This document shows positions 53,101 through 59,100 of a stretch of 64,000 bases of DNA, piece by piece. The stretch comes from Limnohabitans planktonicus II-D5 (GTDB lineage: Bacteria; Pseudomonadota; Gammaproteobacteria; Burkholderiales; Burkholderiaceae_C), in contig NZ_LFYT02000001.1 in assembly GCF_001270065.2 (NCBI RefSeq), positions 353,866 through 417,865 on the forward strand, read 5' to 3'. A model generated the notes under the pieces. The model searched no databases. It saw nothing but the letters and a program-made list of their open reading frames with translations, and had not been told where the DNA came from. Within the stretch, counting starts at the first letter, position 1. Each line of letters begins with the position of its first letter. The position numbers and the translations under genes were made by a program.

Positions 53101-56100
53101 ACCACCTACGCCACGGCGGCCGATGCAGGCGCGGTGAGTTTCACGAACGTGCAAGGTACAGACAAGGTCACGTCTGTCGCTTCCATCGTCGATGCAGCCA
53201 CCAGCACCAGCGGTAAGCTCAAAGCAGGCACCTACAAGCAAACCGCTACCGCCATCAGCGGCGACGATGCAAGCAACTACAGCTTTGCAGGCATCACGAC
53301 CACTGACAAGAACTATGTGGTCGACAAGCTGGCTTTGACAGGGGCTGCGATTGCGGATGTATCGACCATTTACGGCACACCCGCCAACACCGGCGCGGTC
53401 ACCTTCACCAACGTGATCGCCAGCGATGTGGTCACCCCTGGCACCGCCACTCTGGTCACCCCGGCTTACAGCTCGAGCAACAACTTGAAAGCTGGCAGCT
53501 ACGCACAAAACGTGACGGGCACGTTGACCGGCACCGACGCTGACAACTACAGCTTCACCGGCCTGACCACCAGCGGCACGAACTACACCGTGAACAAACT
53601 GGCCCTGACAGGTGCTTCGATTGCCGATGTCACTACCACTTACGGCACAGCCGCCAACACCGGCGCAGTCACCTTCACCAACGTGATCGCCAGCGATGTG
53701 GTCACCCCTGGCACCGCCACTCTGGTCACACCAACTTACAGCTCCAGCAACAACTTGAAAGCTGGCAGCTACGCGCAAACCGTGACCGCCACGCTCAGCG
53801 GCACCGACTCAGACAACTACAGCTTCACCGGCCTGACCACCAGCGGCACGAACTACACCGTCAGCAAGCTGGCTCTGACGGGGGCTGCCATCGCGGATGT
53901 GTCGACCATTTACGGCACACCCGCCAACACTGGTGCGGTCACTTTCACCAACGTGATCGCCAGCGATGTGGTCACACCCGCTACAGCGACGCTGGTCACC
54001 CCCAGCTACAGCAGCAGCAACAACTTGAAGGCTGGCAGTTACGCGCAAAACGTCACGGGCACGTTGACCGGCACCGACGCTGACAACTACAGCTTCACCG
54101 GCCTGACCACCAGCGGCACGAACTACACCGTGAACAAGTTAGCTTTGACAGGCGCTGCGATTGCCGACGTGACCACCACTTACGGCACCCCCGCCAACAC
54201 CGGTGCGGTCACCTTCACCAACGTGATCGCCAGTGATGTGGTCACACCGGGCACCGCGACCCTGGTCACCCCCAGCTACAGCTCAAGTAACAACTTGAAG
54301 GCTGGCAGCTACGCGCAAAGCGTGACGGGAACGCTCAGCGGCACCGACGCTGACAACTACAGCTTCACGGGCCTGACGACCAGCAGCAGCAACTACACGG
54401 TCAACAAATTGGCCCTGACTGGTGCGGCGATTGCGGATGTCACCACGACCTACGGCACAGCCGCCAACACCGGCGCAGTCACTTTCACCAACGTGATCGC
54501 CAGCGATGTGGTCACCCCTGGCACCGCCACCTTGGTCACACCAATTTACAGCTCGAGCAACAACTTGAAAGCTGGCAGCTACGCGCAAAGCGTGACGGGA
54601 ACGCTCAGCGGCACCGACTCAGACAACTACAGCTTCACCGGCCTGACCACCAGCAGCAGCAACTACACGGTCAACAAATTGGCCCTGACTGGTGCGGCGA
54701 TTGCGGATGTCACCACGACCTACGGCACAGCCGCCAACACCGGCGCAGTCTCCTTCACCAACGTGATCGCCAGCGATGTGGTCACACCGGGAACCGCGAC
54801 GCTGGTCACGCCCAGCTACAGCAGCAGCAACAACTTGAAGGCTGGCAGCTACGCGCAAAACGTCACTGGCACGTTGACCGGCACTGATGCTGACAACTAC
54901 AGCTTCACTGGCCTGACGACCACCGGCACGAACTACATGGTCAACAAGCTGGCCCTAACTGGTGCGGCGATTGCGGATGTCACCACGACCTACGGCACAG
55001 CCGCCAACACCGGTGCGGTCACCTTCACCAACGTGATCGCCAGTGATGTGGTCACCAATGGCACCGCCACTCTGGTCACACCAACTTACAGCTCCAGTAA
55101 CAACTTGAAGGCTGGCAGCTACGCTCAAAGCATCACCAGCGCTCTGACCGGCTCCGACGCTGACAACTACAGCTTCACCGGCCTGACCACCAGCGGCACG
55201 AACTACACCGTGAACAAACTGGCCCTGACAGGTGCTTCGATTGCCGATGTCACTACCACTTACGGCACAGCCGCCAACACCGGCGCAGTCACCTTCACCA
55301 ACGTGATCGCCAGCGATGTGGTCACACCTAGCACAGCAACCCTGGTCACGCCTAGCTACAGCTCCAGCAACAACTTGAAGGCTGGCAGCTACGCACAAAA
55401 CGTGACCTCCACGCTCAGCGGCACCGACTCAGACAATTACAGCTTCACCGGCCTGACCACCAGCGGCACAAATTACACCGTCAGCAAGCTGGCTTTGACC
55501 GGCGCTGCGATTGCAGGCGTCACCACCACTTACGGCACCCCCGCCAACACCGGCGCAGTCACATTCACCAACGTGATCGCCAGCGATGTGGTCACACCGG
55601 GCACAGCGACGCTGGTCACGCCCAGCTACAGCAGCAGCAACAACTTGAAGGCTGGCAGTTACGCGCAAAACGTCACGGGCACGTTGACCGGCACCGACGC
55701 TGACAACTACAGCTTCACGGGCCTGACGACCAGCAGCAGCAACTACACGGTCAACAAATTGGCCCTGACTGGTGCGGCGATTGCGGATGTCACCACGACC
55801 TACGGCACAGCCGCCAACACCGGCGCAGTCTCCTTCACCAACGTGATCGCCAGCGATGTGGTCACACCGGGCACCGCGACCCTGGTCACCCCCAGCTACA
55901 GCTCCAGCAGCAACTTGAAAGCTGGCAGCTACGCTCAAAGCGTCACCAGCGCTCTGACCGGCACCGACTCAGACAACTACAGCTTCACTGGCATGACCAC
56001 CAGCAGCACGAACTACACCGTGAACAAGTTGGCTTTAACCGGGGCTGCGATTGCCGATGTCACCACCACCTACAGTACAGCCGCCAACACCGGCGCAGTC

Positions 56101-59100
56101 ACTTTCACCAACGTGATCGCCAGCGATGTGGTCACCCCTTCTACCGCCTCCCTGGTCACCCCCAGCTACAGCAGCAGCAACAACTTGAAGGCTGGCAGCT
56201 ACGCTCAAAACGTGACCGCCACGCTCAGCGGCACCGACGCTGACAACTACAGCTTCACCGGCCTGACCACCAGCAGCACGAACTACACCGTGAACAAGTT
56301 GGCTTTAACCGGGGCTGCGATTGCCGATGTCACCACCACCTACGGTACAGCCGCCAACACCGGCGCAGTCACTTTCACCAACGTGATCGCCAGCGATGTG
56401 GTCACCCCTGGCACCGCCACCTTGGTCACACCAACTTACAGCTCCAGCAACAACTTGAAAGCTGGCAGCTTCGCGCAAACCGTGACCGCCACGCTCAGCG
56501 GCACCGACTCAGACAATTACAGCTTCACCGGCCTGACCACCAGCGGCACAAATTACACCGTCAGCAAGCTGGCTCTGACAGGGGCTGCCATCGCGGATGT
56601 GTCGACCATTTACGGCACACCCGCCAACACCGGTGCGGTCACCTTCACCAACGTGATCGCCAGCGATGTGGTGACCCCTTCTACCGCCTCCCTGGTCACG
56701 CCTAGCTACAGCTCCAGCAACAACTTGAAAGCTGGCAGCTACGCACAAAACGTGACCTCCACGCTCAGCGGCACCGACTCAGACAATTACAGCTTCACCG
56801 GCCTGACCACCAGCGGCACAAATTACACCGTCAGCAAGCTGGCTTTGACCGGCGCTGCGATTGCCGATGTCACCACCACCTACGGTACAGCCGCCAACAC
56901 CGGCGCAGTCACCTTCACCAACGTGATCGCCAGCGATGTGGTCACACCGGGAACCGCGACGCTGGTCACGCCCAGCTACAGCAGCAGCAACAACTTGAAG
57001 GCTGGCAGCTACGCTCAAAACGTGACCGCCACGCTCAGCGGCACCGACGCTGACAACTACAGCTTCACCGGCCTGACCACCAGCGGTACGAACTACACCG
57101 TCAGCAAGCTGGCTCTGACAGGGGCTGCGATTGCGGATGTATCGACCATTTACGGCACACCCGCCAACACCGGTGCGGTCACTTTCACCAACGTGATCGC
57201 CAGTGATGTGGTCACCCCTGGCACCGCCACCTTGGTCACACCAACTTACAGCTCCAGCAACAACTTGAAAGCTGGCAGCTACGCTCAAAACGTGACCGCC
57301 ACGCTCAGCGGCACCGACTCAGACAATTACAGCTTCACCGGCCTGACCACCAGCGGCACGAACTACACGGTCAACAAATTGGCCCTGACAGGTGCTGCAA
57401 TTGCTGAAGTGACCACCACCTACGGCACTTATGCTGCCAACGGCGCGGTGACGTTCAGCAATGTGATCAGCGGTGACATCGTGACCCCAGCAGGTTCCAC
57501 TTTGGTCGCTGCCGCGCAAAGTTCGAGTGGCAACCTCAAGGCGGGCAGCTACGCCCAGAACGTGATCGGCACTTTGAGTGGCACCGATGGCGACAACTAC
57601 AGTTTTGGCGGCATGACCACCGGTACGGCCAACTATGTGGTCAACAAGCGGGCTTTGACGGGCGCGGCCATTGCCGGTGTCACCACCACTTACGGCAGCT
57701 ATGCTGCCAATGGCGCGGTCACCTTCAACAATGTGCTGGGCCTCGATGTCGTCACGCCTGCTGCAGTCACCTTGGTCGGCGCTGCGACAAGTTCCAGCGG
57801 CAACCTGAAGGCGGGCAGCTATGCCCAGAATGTGATCGGCACCTTGACAGGCACCGATGCTGACAACTACAGCTTCAGCGGCATGACCACATCGACGCCC
57901 AACTATGTGGTCAACAAGCTGGCCCTGTCGGGTGCGGCCATTGCCAATGTGGCCACTGTCTACGGCACCACCGCTCCCACGGGTGCGGTCAGCTTCGGCA
58001 ATGTGCAGGGTGCCGACCAGGTCTATGCGGACACGGCCACATGGGTCAATCCGACCTTCAGTTCCAGCAACAAGCTCAAGGCTGGCAGCTACGCCCAAAA
58101 CGTGACTGGCACCTTGACCGGCACCGATGCCGACAACTACAGCTTCACCGGCATGACCACCGCTGGAGCCAACTACACAGTCAGCAAGCTGGCCTTGACG
58201 GGCGCAGCGATTGCCAATACCAGCACGATCTATGGCACCCCTGCTGCCACAGGTGCAGTGAGCTTCAACAACGTGATCGGCAGCGATGTGGTGACACCTG
58301 CCACAGCCACTCTGGTCGCACCCAGCTACAGCAGCAGCAACAACTTGAAGGCTGGCAGCTACGCCCAAAGCGTGACCGGCGCCTTGACCGGCACCGATGC
58401 CGACAACTACAGCTTCAGCGGTATGACCACCACTGGAGACAACTACACAGTCAGCAAGCTGGCCTTGACGGGCGCAGCGATTTCCAATGCCAGCACGACC
58501 TATGGCACCCCTGCTGCCACAGGTGCGGTGAGCTTCAATAACGTGATCGGCACCGATGTGGTGACACCTGCCACAGCCACTCTGGTCGCACCCAGCTACA
58601 GCAGCAGCAACAACTTGAAGGCTGGCAGCTACACCCAAAGCGTGACTGGCGCCTTGACCGGCACCGATGCCGACAACTACAGCTTCAACGGCATGACCAC
58701 CACTGGAGCCAACTACACCGTCAACAAGCTGGCTTTGACGGGCGCAGCGATTGCCGATACCAGCACGACCTATGGCACCCCTGCTGCCACAGGTGCGGTG
58801 AGCTTCAACAACGTGATCGGCAGCGATGTGGTGACACCCGCCACAGCCACTCTGGTCGCAACCAGCTACAGCAGCAGTATTAACTTGAAGGCTGGCAGCT
58901 ACGCCCAAAGCGTGACTGGCACTTTGACCGGCACCGATGCCGACAACTACAGCTTTGCCGGTCTGACCACCAGCAGTGCCAACTACACCGTGAACAAACT
59001 GGCGTTGACAGGCCCGACCATTGCGGGCGTATCCGCCACATATGGCAGCCCCATCGTCACAGGTGCTGTGAGCTTTGACAATATTTTGACCAACGATGTG

